This document shows positions 16,280 to 24,907 of a stretch of 64,000 nt of DNA, piece by piece. The notes beneath the pieces are model-generated. The model was not told the origin of the DNA and made no database searches. It worked only from the letters and a program-made list of their open reading frames with translations. Within the stretch, counting starts at the first letter, position 1, and the number at the start of each line of letters is the position of its first letter. This DNA is from CAYNLG01 sp964397995 (GTDB lineage Bacteria; Planctomycetota; Phycisphaerae; FEN-1346): contig CAYNLG010000004.1 of the NCBI GenBank assembly GCA_964397995.1, positions 1-64,000 of the forward strand, written 5' to 3'. The translations under genes and the position numbers were made by a program.

Positions 16280-17608
16280 GTGAACCGTCGCATTGCCATC
16301 ACGGGCCTCGGCGTGCTGACCCCCGCGGGGCTCGGCGCGCCGGCGCTGGCCGACGCGGCCCGCGAGGGCCGCTCCGCGGTCGGACCCATCACGCGCTTCG
16401 ACCCGGCCGACTATCCCTCGAAGGTCGCCGGGCAGGTCCCCGCGTTCGACCCGGCCGCCGACATCCGCAAGGATCAGAGCCGCTACGTCAAGAAGAACGC
16501 CAAGGTCATGGCCCTGGACATCCAGTTGGCGGTGGCGGCGGTGAACCAGGCGATCCTCTCGAGCGGCCTGCCGATCGGCGACTTCAAGGCCACCGAGCCG
16601 GTTCTCCCGACGATCGACCACACGCGCTTCGGGATGACCTTCGGGACGAACTTCATCCCGACGAGCATCGAAGACATGGCCCCGCCCGTCGGGGCGACCG
16701 TCAGCGACGGCGGCGCCTTCGACCTGAAGCGGTGGGGCAAGCGCGGCATCCCGGCGATGTTCCCCCTCTGGCTGCTGAAGTACCTGCCGAACATGCACAC
16801 CTGCCATTCCGGCGTGCTCTGGGACGCCCAGGGGCCCACCAACAGCCTGACGTGCAGCGACGCGGGCGGGCTGCTGGCCTTGGACGAAGGGGCGCGGCAG
16901 ATCGAGCGCGGCATCGCGGACTGGATGATCGCCGGCGGGGCCGAGAGCCGCGTCAACCCGGTCTATTTCCTGCGGCTGTGCCTGCTCGGGCGCGTGACGG
17001 CCCGGGACGGCGACCCCGCGACCCTGAGCCGCCCCTTCGACGCCGCCGCCGACGGTATGGTGGCCGCCGAGGGCGCGACCGCCTTCCTCCTGGAGCCGAT
17101 GGACGAGGCCGAGGCTCGCGGGGCGACCGTTCACGGCGAGTTGCTCGGCGTCGGCGCCGGCTGCTGCACGGCCGGCACGAACGCCTGCGACGCCGACGGG
17201 ACCGCGACGCGGCTGGCCGTCGAGCGGGCCTTGGCCTCGGCCGGGGTCGAGGCCGGCGACCTGGGCGCCGTGCTGGCCCACGGGTCGGGCCTGCCGATGC
17301 AGGACGCGAGCGAAGCGGCCGGCCTGGCCGCGGCCCTCGGCCCGGCCGCCGAGACGGTGCCCGTCACGTGCCTGACCGGCGTGACGGGCAACATGGGCGC
17401 CGCGAGCGGCCTGTCGGACCTGGCGGCCATGATGGCGGCGGCGGGCGGCACGGTGCCGCCGATCCTGAACCTGGACGACCCGGCCACCGACGCACCGCTG
17501 AACTGGGTGCGTGGCGAGCCGCGGCCGCTGGCCTCCGACCTGGTGCTCGCGAGCACCAACACGGTCGGCGGACAGACAGCGGCCGCCGTCGTCCGTCTGA
17601 ACCGATAG
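16280..17608 (+). CDS. Ketosynthase-fold protein lacking the catalytic triad (chain-length-factor-like)
   Basis: A 442-residue protein of the beta-ketoacyl-ACP synthase (FabF) fold. Aligned without gaps to the adjacent active ketosynthase, the nucleophile Cys is Asp194 (NSLTCSDAGG), the conserved Lys is Thr366 and the second His is Asn371 (TGNMGAAS). Only the first active-site His (His334, LAHGSG) remains. It should not condense acyl chains itself. In type II polyketide systems an inactive partner of this sort, the chain length factor, pairs with the active ketosynthase and sets chain length. The 38-base gap to the active gene supports such a pair, which is inference. GTG start after GGAGATC. 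Confidence 0.86.
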   Translation: MNRRIAITGLGVLTPAGLGAPALADAAREGRSAVGPITRFDPADYPSKVAGQVPAFDPAADIRKDQSRYVKKNAKVMALDIQLAVAAVNQAILSSGLPIGDFKATEPVLPTIDHTRFGMTFGTNFIPTSIEDMAPPVGATVSDGGAFDLKRWGKRGIPAMFPLWLLKYLPNMHTCHSGVLWDAQGPTNSLTCSDAGGLLALDEGARQIERGIADWMIAGGAESRVNPVYFLRLCLLGRVTARDGDPATLSRPFDAAADGMVAAEGATAFLLEPMDEAEARGATVHGELLGVGAGCCTAGTNACDADGTATRLAVERALASAGVEAGDLGAVLAHGSGLPMQDASEAAGLAAALGPAAETVPVTCLTGVTGNMGAASGLSDLAAMMAAAGGTVPPILNLDDPATDAPLNWVRGEPRPLASDLVLASTNTVGGQTAAAVVRLNR

Positions 17609-17646
17609 AAGAGACTAGCGGGGCTTCCCCCGACGCGGGACCGATT

Positions 17647-18936
17647 ATGACGCGACGCGTGGTCATCACGGGATACGGCACGGTCACACCGCTCGGCCTC
17701 ACGGCCGAGGAGACGTGGGCCGCGCTCCTGGCGGGCAAGAGCGGCATCCGGCCGATCGCCATCTTCGACGCCTCGACGTTTCCGACCACCTTTGCCGCCC
17801 AAGTGCCCGACTTCGACCTTGCGCCGTACGTCCGCGACGTCTCGCCCTTCGCGAAGTCCGGTCGCAACGTCCGTTTCGCGATGGCGGCGGCGCGCCAGGC
17901 GATGGAGCACGCGGGGCTCCTTGACGCCGACATCGACCGCGACCGGTTCGGCATCTACATGGGCAGCGGCGAGGGCCGCATCGACTTCGAGAGCCTCGCC
18001 GAAAGCGTCCTGGCGGGGCTGCAGGGCAACGGGGGCGTGAGCGCGGCCGGGTTCGGCGCGCGGGGGTTCGAGTGCTTCGACGCCCTCCGCGAGTGGGAGC
18101 AGGAACCGAACATGCCGGCCAACCACCTGGCCGCCGAGTACGGCCTCCGCGGGCCCTGCTACTCGTGCCTCACCGCCTGTGCCGCCTCCACCCAGGCCCT
18201 CGGCGAGGCCATGATGCTCATCCGCACCGGCCGGGCCGACCGCGTGCTGGCCGGGGGCACGCACTCGATGATCCACCCGCTGGGCGTCACGGGGTTCAAC
18301 CTGCTGACGGCCATCTCGACCGAGCCGAAGGACGAGCCGCACAAGGCCAGCCGCCCCTTCGACCGGGACCGCGGGGGCTTCGTGCTGGGCGAGGGCTCGA
18401 CGATGCTCGTCCTAGAGGACCTGGAGGCCGCGCGGGCCCGCGGCGCGACCGCCCACGCCGAACTGGTCGGCTTCGGGACCAGCGCCGACGCGTACCGGAT
18501 GACCGACATCCATCCGGAGGGGCGCGGGCCGGCGGCGGCCATGCAGATGGCCCTGGACGACGCCGGCGTCCGTCCCGAGGACGTCGACTACATCAGCGCC
18601 CACGGCACCGGCACGCAGGAGAACGACAAGGTCGAGACCCTGGCCGTCCGGAAGGTCTTCGGCGACGCGGCGCCCGGGACGCCCGTCTCGAGCGTCAAGA
18701 GCATGCTCGGCCACCTGATCGCGGCCGCCGGCGCCACGGAACTCCTGACCTGCATCCTGGCGATCCGGGACCAGGTCCTGCCGCCCACGATAAACCTCGA
18801 CAACCCCGACCCGCTGTGCGACCTCGACTACGTGCCGCACGAGGCCCGCGAGGCGCGGGTCGAGACGTGCCTGTCGAACTCGTTCGGGTTCGGGGGGCAG
18901 AACGACGCGCTGGTGGTGCGTCGCGCCGGCGTCTGA
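17647..18936 (+). CDS. Beta-ketoacyl-ACP synthase, FabF/KAS II type, active
   Basis: A 429-residue condensing enzyme that joins malonyl-ACP to an acyl chain. The full catalytic set is present: Cys178 (LTACAAS), His319 (SAHGTGT), Lys351 and His356 (KSMLGHLIAAAG). The C-terminal SNSFGFGGQND matches the family glycine-rich end. Length is normal for FabF. It lies directly after the degenerate paralogue, so the two may form a heterodimer. No ketoreductase, malonyl transferase or enoyl reductase is encoded in the run; those steps would need to come from general fatty acid synthesis. The ATG at 17647 is chosen from homology; the frame is open much further upstream. Confidence 0.93.
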   Translation: MTRRVVITGYGTVTPLGLTAEETWAALLAGKSGIRPIAIFDASTFPTTFAAQVPDFDLAPYVRDVSPFAKSGRNVRFAMAAARQAMEHAGLLDADIDRDRFGIYMGSGEGRIDFESLAESVLAGLQGNGGVSAAGFGARGFECFDALREWEQEPNMPANHLAAEYGLRGPCYSCLTACAASTQALGEAMMLIRTGRADRVLAGGTHSMIHPLGVTGFNLLTAISTEPKDEPHKASRPFDRDRGGFVLGEGSTMLVLEDLEAARARGATAHAELVGFGTSADAYRMTDIHPEGRGPAAAMQMALDDAGVRPEDVDYISAHGTGTQENDKVETLAVRKVFGDAAPGTPVSSVKSMLGHLIAAAGATELLTCILAIRDQVLPPTINLDNPDPLCDLDYVPHEAREARVETCLSNSFGFGGQNDALVVRRAGV

Positions 18937-18972
18937 GCCGGCCGCCCGGCCGTACCGCACGGAGGAACGCCC

Positions 18973-20073
18973 GTGGACCTCGCGCCCGTCGCCCTGGGCC
19001 CGTACCTTCTGGCCGCCGCAACGCCCGAGGCCGCCGGCGGGTCCGGCGTGGGCGCGTGGCTGGCGGAGAACTGGCTGCTGCTGGCGCTGCTGGCGGGGGG
19101 CGGCGTGGTGGTCGGGGCGCTGCTTTCGGTGCTGGCCCGGTACCTGCGGCTGGCGGTGAACATCTTCCTCGACACCCCCCTGCCCCTGACGGCGAACCTG
19201 CAGGACTACGACCTGCCGACCGGCGAGGTCGTGACGTTCCCGAGCCGCGACGGACGGAGCCTGCGCGGCATGGTGCTCGACCGGCCGCACGGCGCCCCGG
19301 ACCGCCCGACGATCATCTTCTGCCACGAGTTCGGGAGCGACATGCTGAGCGCGGGCCGGTACGCGTGGCCGCTGGTGCGGGCGGGGTACCGCGTGTTCAC
19401 GTTCGACTTCCGGGGCCACGGGCGCAGCTTCTGCCCCCCGCAGTTCGAGCCCCGCCACTGGCCGAGCAACCACGAGGTGAACGACGTGCTGGCGGCGGTG
19501 GCGTACGTGACGAGCCGGCCGGACCTGCCGGGCCCGGGCGTCGGCATCCTCGGTATCAGCCGCGGGGCGAGTGCCGCCGCCGTGGCGGCCATCATCAGCC
19601 CGCACATCCGGTGCCTGGCGCTGGACGGCGTGTTCTCGACGGATCACAGCATCGACCACCTGATCCGGCGGTGGGCGGAGATCTTCGCCCGGATCAACCT
19701 CGTCCGTCCGAACACGCCGGACATCGCGGCCCGCCTGCTGCGCACGCTGACCATCTTCTACGTCGAGTTGAAGCTGCGGTGCCGGTTCCCGAGCACGAAG
19801 AAGGCCCTGGTGCGGCTGGACGAGGTGCCGGCGCTCTTCATCGCCGGAGGGCGCGACGCCTACGTCCGCCCGGAACACGTCCGCGCCCTGCACGACCTGA
19901 AGCCGGGCGAGAAGGCCCTGTGGGTCTGCCCCGGCGCCAAGCACAACCAGTCCGTCGCCACCGACCCGGACGGCTACGCCGAGCAACTCGTCCGCTTCTT
20001 CGACCGAAGCCTGGCCAAGCAGGCCGACCCCGATCGCGACGCCGGCGCCGAGCCGCAGCAGAAGGCCGGCTGA
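18973..20073 (+). CDS. Membrane-anchored alpha/beta hydrolase
   Basis: A 366-residue protein with one N-terminal membrane helix (about 34-60) followed by an alpha/beta-hydrolase domain. The nucleophile elbow is GISRGAS, the acid is probably in GGRDAYV, and the His in GAKHNQS. The oxyanion region reads FCHEFGSD. It could be an esterase or thioesterase releasing or trimming the acyl product of the operon at the membrane, but the substrate is not visible. GTG start with GGAGGAA nine bases upstream. The gene is 36 bases after the ketosynthase and 7 before the GH3-type gene, so clearly in the same transcription unit. Confidence 0.86.
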   Translation: MDLAPVALGPYLLAAATPEAAGGSGVGAWLAENWLLLALLAGGGVVVGALLSVLARYLRLAVNIFLDTPLPLTANLQDYDLPTGEVVTFPSRDGRSLRGMVLDRPHGAPDRPTIIFCHEFGSDMLSAGRYAWPLVRAGYRVFTFDFRGHGRSFCPPQFEPRHWPSNHEVNDVLAAVAYVTSRPDLPGPGVGILGISRGASAAAVAAIISPHIRCLALDGVFSTDHSIDHLIRRWAEIFARINLVRPNTPDIAARLLRTLTIFYVELKLRCRFPSTKKALVRLDEVPALFIAGGRDAYVRPEHVRALHDLKPGEKALWVCPGAKHNQSVATDPDGYAEQLVRFFDRSLAKQADPDRDAGAEPQQKAG

Positions 20074-20080
20074 GGCCGCC

Positions 20081-21787
20081 ATGGAGAAAAACCTCGCAAC
20101 CCGGCTCCGCCGCCTTCTCTGGACCCCCGTCCGCCTGGAGGCCCGCCGGCACGCGGCCCGGTGGCGCCGCGCCCTCGAGCGCGCCGACGAGGTCCAGGAG
20201 CAACTCGTCGCCGACCTGATCGAGCAGGTGCGCGGCAGCGACTTCGCGCGGGACTTCGGGCTCGACGTCGTCGGGTCGCGGGAGGACCTGCGGCGGGCTC
20301 TGCCGGTGGCGGACTACGAACGGGTCCGCCCCTACATCGACCGCGTCCGCGAAGGCGACACGACGGCCCTGTTCGCTCCGGACGTGCGCATCCACATGTT
20401 CGCCCTGACGAGCGGGACCACCGGCTCGCCGAAGCACATCCCCGTCACCGACCGGCTCCTGAAGACCTACCGCCAGGGCTGGCACGTCTGGGGCGTCCAC
20501 GCGCTGGAAGACCACGACGACGCCTTCGGCGCCCGCGTGCTTCAGTTGACGGGGCGGTTCGATGAGTGCCTCACCCCTTCGGGCATTCCCGCCGGGGCGA
20601 TGAGCGGCCTGACGGCCCGGGCACAGCGGCGCTCGGTCCGCTGGCTCTACGTGGTGCCGCCCGAGACGTGCCTGGCGCTCGATACCCCGTCGAAGTACTA
20701 CGTCGCCTGCCGCATGGCCCTCCGCGCTCGCCGCGTCCTGCCCTTGACGGCGAACCCAAGCACGCTGATCGGCCTGGCCCGGGCGATGGACGCCGAGAAG
20801 GCGGCCCTGGTCCGCGACGTGGCCGACGGGACGCTCCGGGCGGACCTGCGTCTGCCGCCGGCGGCCCGCCGCCGCCTCGAGGCCCGCCTCCGCCCCAACC
20901 GCCGCCGCGCCCGCGAACTGGACGCGATCTTCCGGGCCACCGGGCACCTGCTGCCGAAGGACGTCTGGCACCTGCCGCTGATCGGCGCCTGGAAGGGCGG
21001 CACGATGGGCCTGTACCTGCGGGAGATGCCCGCCACCTGGGGCCACGCCCCCGTGCGCGACATCGGCCTGGTAGCGTCGGAGGGCCGGTTCACGGTGCCC
21101 GTTCAGACCGAGGGCAGCGAGGGCGTTCTCGACGTCTGCGCCGCCGTGTACGAGTTCCTGCCCGAAGAGGAGGAGGGCAAGCCCGACCCCGCAACCCTCC
21201 TGCCGCACGAGGTCGAGGCCGGCGGACGGTATTACCTTGTGCCCACGACGGTCGGCGGCCTCTTCCGGTACCACATCGGCGACCTGGTCGAGGTGGTCCA
21301 GAAGCTCGGCCGCGTCCCCGTCCTGCGGTTCCTCAGCAAGGGGGCTCATACGACCAGCCTGACGGGCGAGAAACTGACCGAGCACCAGGTGGTCGAGGCC
21401 GTCAACGCCGAGGCCGAAGCGGCGGGCCTCCGCCTGGCGAGCTACGCCCTCTGCCCCACCTGGGACGAGGTGCCCTACTACAGCCTCCTCGTCGAGGACC
21501 GCGACGTGGACGCGGCGACCGGCCCGGCGCTGGCGGGGGCGGTTGACAGGCGGCTTCGGAAGCTTAACATCGAGTACGACGCGAAGCGGGCGAGCGGCCG
21601 GCTCCGCCCCGTGCGTGTCAAAACGATCCCCGACGGCGCCTGGGAGGGCTACGACCGGCAACAGACCGAGGCCGGATCCGGACGCATCGAGCAGTACAAG
21701 CACACGTTCCTCCACGGCGACGTCAGCTTCGAATCAACCTTCGCCCTGTTGGCTACCCACGAACCGCCCGGCCGCGACGAGCTCTAG
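20081..21787 (+). CDS. GH3 (auxin-responsive) family acyl-acid synthetase
   Basis: A 568-residue member of the GH3 family of the adenylate-forming (ANL) superfamily. Plant members activate a carboxylic acid with ATP and join it to an amino acid. The ATP-binding motif is LTSGTTGSPKHIPVT (about 109-123), the second motif is VASEGRFTVP, and the hinge motif is FRYHIGDLVEV. Bacterial members are mostly uncharacterised. Next to a ketosynthase operon it may activate the finished acyl acid for conjugation or loading; this is inferred from context. Start is an ATG seven bases after the hydrolase stop. Confidence 0.9.
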   Translation: MEKNLATRLRRLLWTPVRLEARRHAARWRRALERADEVQEQLVADLIEQVRGSDFARDFGLDVVGSREDLRRALPVADYERVRPYIDRVREGDTTALFAPDVRIHMFALTSGTTGSPKHIPVTDRLLKTYRQGWHVWGVHALEDHDDAFGARVLQLTGRFDECLTPSGIPAGAMSGLTARAQRRSVRWLYVVPPETCLALDTPSKYYVACRMALRARRVLPLTANPSTLIGLARAMDAEKAALVRDVADGTLRADLRLPPAARRRLEARLRPNRRRARELDAIFRATGHLLPKDVWHLPLIGAWKGGTMGLYLREMPATWGHAPVRDIGLVASEGRFTVPVQTEGSEGVLDVCAAVYEFLPEEEEGKPDPATLLPHEVEAGGRYYLVPTTVGGLFRYHIGDLVEVVQKLGRVPVLRFLSKGAHTTSLTGEKLTEHQVVEAVNAEAEAAGLRLASYALCPTWDEVPYYSLLVEDRDVDAATGPALAGAVDRRLRKLNIEYDAKRASGRLRPVRVKTIPDGAWEGYDRQQTEAGSGRIEQYKHTFLHGDVSFESTFALLATHEPPGRDEL

Positions 21788-21790
21788 CCC

Positions 21791-22558
21791 GTGCGCCTCA
21801 AGGTCCTGGCCTGCGACGTCCTTCGACGCGAAGTCTACACGTGCGCGGCCCGGGCGGCGTGCATCTGCGACGTGACGCTCCTGCCGCAGGGCCTCCACGA
21901 CGACAGCGACGCCTGCCGCGCCACGCTCCAGCCCTTGGTCGAGGAGACCGACCCGGACCGCTACGACGCCGTCCTCCTGGGCTACGGCCTGTGCAACAAC
22001 GCGATCGACGGCGTCCGGGCCGCCGGGGTGCCCCTCGTCGTCCCGCGCGCCCACGACTGCATCACGCTGCTGCTGGGGTCGAAGGAGCGGTACGCGGCCC
22101 TCTTTGAGGAGGCCCCCGGAACGTACTGGTTCTCGAGCGGCTGGCTGGAGTGCCGCCAGGACCCCGACGTCTTCGATGCCGACCAGCAGACCCGGCTCCG
22201 CGACCGGGCCCGCTACGACGAGATCGCCGCCAAGTACGGCGAGGAGAACGCCCGCTACGTGATGGAGGTCCTCGGCGGGTGGGAGGCCCACTACACCCGC
22301 GGGGCGCTCATCCGGTTCCCGTTCGACAGGCACCTTGGCCTGGAGCAGCGCATCGGCCGCCTGTGCAAGGACCGCGGCTGGAAGTACGCGGAACTGGAAG
22401 GCGACCTGGGTCTCGTCCAGGCGGGCATGGACGGCACGTGGGACGACGAGCGGTTCCTGCGCGTGCCGCCGGGCGGCGTCGTCCGCGCGTCGCACGACGG
22501 CGCCGTCCTGACCACCGCATCCGGCGCTGCCGCCGACCCCCCGGAGCATGCACCATGA
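21791..22558 (+). CDS. DUF1638 protein
   Basis: A 255-residue protein matching the DUF1638 family, recognised by LLGYGLCNNAIDGV and RAHDCITLLLGSKERY. The family has no firm function and, from general knowledge, is common in anaerobes and methanogens, often beside corrinoid or methyl-transfer genes. Several conserved cysteines (LACDV, YTCAARAACICDV, GLC, HDC) could bind a metal or cofactor. It starts with GTG three bases after the GH3 stop and its TGA overlaps the ATG of the methyltransferase gene, so the three are translationally coupled. A function with the methyltransferase is likely but not shown. Confidence 0.86.
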   Translation: MRLKVLACDVLRREVYTCAARAACICDVTLLPQGLHDDSDACRATLQPLVEETDPDRYDAVLLGYGLCNNAIDGVRAAGVPLVVPRAHDCITLLLGSKERYAALFEEAPGTYWFSSGWLECRQDPDVFDADQQTRLRDRARYDEIAAKYGEENARYVMEVLGGWEAHYTRGALIRFPFDRHLGLEQRIGRLCKDRGWKYAELEGDLGLVQAGMDGTWDDERFLRVPPGGVVRASHDGAVLTTASGAAADPPEHAP

Positions 22559-23592
22559 GCCAGGCCCTCCGCATCATCAAGCTGCTCGGGCTGCCGAAGG
22601 CCGTGCGCGTGAAGCGCGGCTTTGACAAGGCGCTGCCCCACGTCCGCGGCTACGCCGTGTGCGGTTCGCTCTGGGCGCTGCTGGACACCGGGGCGCTCGA
22701 CCAAATCCTGGCGGCCGACTCGGTCTCGGTCGAGGCGCTCGTCCGTGACCGCACGCTGGACCGCCACGTCCTCGAGAGCATCCTCTCGTACCTGGACGGC
22801 CTGAGCCTCGTCCGCGTCGAGGGCGGCCGCGTCCGGACCCTGCCCAAGCTGCGGCGGCTCATGGACGAGCCGCGCGGCTTCTTCGAGCTGACCTACGCCT
22901 ACGCCGACATCTTCGCCCGGTTGCCGGAGATGCTGCGCGGCACCGTGCACTACCCGGACGACGTCCAGCGCGACGGCAAGTACGTCGGGCGCGGCAGCGG
23001 GCAGCTCTGCCTGACGCTGCCCTACCCGGTTCTAGCCGACATGCTCCGGCGGCACGGGGCGCGCGTGGTCCTGGACCTGGGGTGCGGCGACCTGGCGTTC
23101 CTCTTCTACCTGGCCGAGGCTCTGCCGGAGGTCCGCGCGATCGGCATCGATGTCGACGCCCCGACCGTCGCCTACGCCCGCGAAGTCCTCGCCGCTTCGC
23201 CTCACGCCGACCGCATCGAGGTCCGCGAGGCCGACATGTTCGACCTGGCGTCCTTGGCCGAAGCGCGGCCGGACGTCGACGCCGTTACCGCCGTCGACAC
23301 GTACCACGAGTACCTCTCCGGCGGGCCGGAGCGGGTCATCGCCCTGCTGCGGCAACTTCGCGCGCAGTTCCCGAACGCCCTCCTCTACACCGGCGAGTTC
23401 TGCAAACAGCCGCACGAGGCGCTCCGCCGGCGGCCGACCGCCTTTCTGGAGCACCACCTGTTCCACGACCTGACGAACCAGACCATCGTCGACGCGGCCG
23501 CGTGGCGACGCATCTTCGCCGACGCGGGCCTGGAGGTCGTCGAGGAAACCGTTTTCGACCTCGTCGGCCACGGGTACTTCGTCCTGAGGTAG
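22555..23592 (+). CDS. SAM-dependent methyltransferase with N-terminal winged-helix region
   Basis: A 345-residue methyltransferase built like small-molecule O-methyltransferases: a helical, winged-helix-type N-terminal part (about 1-130) and a Rossmann SAM domain (about 150-345). SAM motif I is VVLDLGCGDLAFLF and the acidic second-strand motif is IGIDVDAPTV. Later motifs are VREADMFD and DAVTAVDTYHEYL. It probably methylates a small molecule, perhaps the operon product. The ATG overlaps the DUF1638 stop (ATGA). The frame is open far upstream, but that part is antisense-like and without homology. Confidence 0.87.
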   Translation: MSQALRIIKLLGLPKAVRVKRGFDKALPHVRGYAVCGSLWALLDTGALDQILAADSVSVEALVRDRTLDRHVLESILSYLDGLSLVRVEGGRVRTLPKLRRLMDEPRGFFELTYAYADIFARLPEMLRGTVHYPDDVQRDGKYVGRGSGQLCLTLPYPVLADMLRRHGARVVLDLGCGDLAFLFYLAEALPEVRAIGIDVDAPTVAYAREVLAASPHADRIEVREADMFDLASLAEARPDVDAVTAVDTYHEYLSGGPERVIALLRQLRAQFPNALLYTGEFCKQPHEALRRRPTAFLEHHLFHDLTNQTIVDAAAWRRIFADAGLEVVEETVFDLVGHGYFVLR

Positions 23593-23599
23593 GTCCGCC

Positions 23600-24694
23600 A
23601 TGGCCCGCGTGTGCCTGTGGGAAGCCCCCGACTACGACCACGTCCGCCCCGCCGTCGAGGCGGCGCTCGAGACGTTTCGGCCCGACGTCGCCGGCAAGAC
23701 CGTACTCGTCAAGCCAAACCTGCTCGGCGCGGTGCCGCCCGACCGGCCGGTCTGCACCCACCCGAGTGTCGTGCGGGCCATCTGCGAGGCCCTGGAGGCC
23801 CGCGGTGCCGGCAAGGTGCTCGTCGGCGACAACCCGGGCATGCGGGCCTACGGGTCGAACGAAGAGACCGCCCGGACGGCCGGTCTCCTGGAGGCCGCCG
23901 GCGACCGGTACGTGAACCTGGGGGCATCTCCCGTGCGGACGCCCGTCCAGAGCGAGTTCGCCGACACCCTCGCCGTCAGCCGCGAGGTCCTGGAAGCGGA
24001 CCTTCTCGTCAGCCTGCCGAAGATGAAGACGCACGTCGCGACAGGCATCACCGGGGCCGTCAAGAACACCTACGGGTACCTGGTGGGGGCGGAGAAGACG
24101 CGGCTGCACCAGGCGGCGCGCGGGCCGGAGGCGTTCGCGCGGGCCGTGCTGGACGTCTTCGCCATCCGGCCGCCGACGCTGTCGATCCTCGACGCCGTCG
24201 TCGGCATGGAGGGCCAGGGCCCCTCGGGCGGCAAGCCGCGCCAGGTCGGCCGCATTGTGGCAAGCCGGAACGCCGTCGCCCTCGACGCCCTCATGTGCCG
24301 CATGATGGGCCTCGACCCCGAGCGCGTGCCGATGCTGCGCGTCGCCGCCGAGCGCGGCCTGGGACCGATCGCGGAAAGCGAGATCGACGTCGAGGGACCG
24401 ATGTCCGAACTCGACGCCTTCGAGGTGCCCGGCATCAGTATGGGCCTCGGCGGGTTCGCGGCCCGTGTGGCGTCGCACCTTTTCGTAACGCGGCCGCGCG
24501 TGCGATACGACAAGTGCGTGCGGTGCGGGTCGTGCGAGGCGGCGTGCCCGGTAGACGCGATCGAGATGACGGCGCGCGGCCCGGAGATCGACCCGCGGGC
24601 GTGCATCGCCTGCTTCTGTTGCCACGAGATGTGCCGGTACGAGGCGATGGACCTGACCCGCCGCATGCGGTGGCTGAGGGGCGTGAGGCGGTGA
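23600..24694 (+). CDS. DUF362 protein with C-terminal two-cluster ferredoxin domain
   Basis: A 364-residue protein with an N-terminal DUF362 domain (about 1-290, with VLVKPNLLG, KMKTH and AVKNTYGYLVG motifs) and a ferredoxin domain (about 298-350). Two [4Fe-4S] sites are visible: CVRCGSCEAACP and CIACFCCHEMC. DUF362 proteins are unassigned in general; the iron-sulfur domain implies electron transfer. It is the last gene of the ten-gene run, 7 bases after the methyltransferase, and would suit a reductive step. A hairpin 67 bases downstream may end the transcript. Confidence 0.9.
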   Translation: MARVCLWEAPDYDHVRPAVEAALETFRPDVAGKTVLVKPNLLGAVPPDRPVCTHPSVVRAICEALEARGAGKVLVGDNPGMRAYGSNEETARTAGLLEAAGDRYVNLGASPVRTPVQSEFADTLAVSREVLEADLLVSLPKMKTHVATGITGAVKNTYGYLVGAEKTRLHQAARGPEAFARAVLDVFAIRPPTLSILDAVVGMEGQGPSGGKPRQVGRIVASRNAVALDALMCRMMGLDPERVPMLRVAAERGLGPIAESEIDVEGPMSELDAFEVPGISMGLGGFAARVASHLFVTRPRVRYDKCVRCGSCEAACPVDAIEMTARGPEIDPRACIACFCCHEMCRYEAMDLTRRMRWLRGVRR

Positions 24695-24760
24695 CGCCAG
24701 GCGCCCGGCGCGCGCTGCTGATGGCGAACGTGGCGCGACGGCAGGATGCACCCGTTTCGC

Positions 24761-24779
24761 CGGGCGGCTCGCCCGCCCG
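24761..24779 (+). terminator. Possible terminator hairpin of the ketosynthase operon
   Basis: CGGGCGG (24761-24767), a five-base loop and CCGCCCG (24773-24779) form a perfect seven-base-pair stem. It is 67 bases after the DUF362 stop. The following sequence is only mildly T-rich (GTGCCGTGTTGC). Confidence 0.35.
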
Positions 24780-24854
24780 CGTGCCGTGTTGCGTGGCAAG
24801 GCGGATTGATTTGCGATCCCAACCGTTTCAGGTGCCGTAAACCCCTTTTTTCTC

Positions 24855-24883
24855 TTGTCTGTTTGGGTTTTGTTCGGTATGCT
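24855..24883 (+). promoter_or_regulatory. Promoter of dinB-dnaE2 with a possible LexA/SOS operator
   Basis: TTGTCT (24855-24860) and TATGCT (24878-24883) are 17 bases apart in an unusually AT-rich stretch. The spacer holds GTTTGGGTTTTGTTC (24861-24875), one mismatch from the alphaproteobacterial-type LexA box GTTC-N7-GTTC. A LexA site in the spacer would explain damage-inducible control of the two polymerases downstream. The LexA site preferred by this organism is unknown, so the operator is tentative. Confidence 0.42.
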
Positions 24884-24907
24884 TTCCGTGGAGGCCGGAG
24901 GCCCGCG

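Noticed and set aside
14674..18936. Reading the FabZ/ACP/KAS genes as the ordinary fatty acid synthesis operon
   Set aside because: There is no fabG, fabD or fabH, one ketosynthase is inactive by its residues, and the run continues into GH3, methyltransferase and DUF genes. A housekeeping role is still not excluded.
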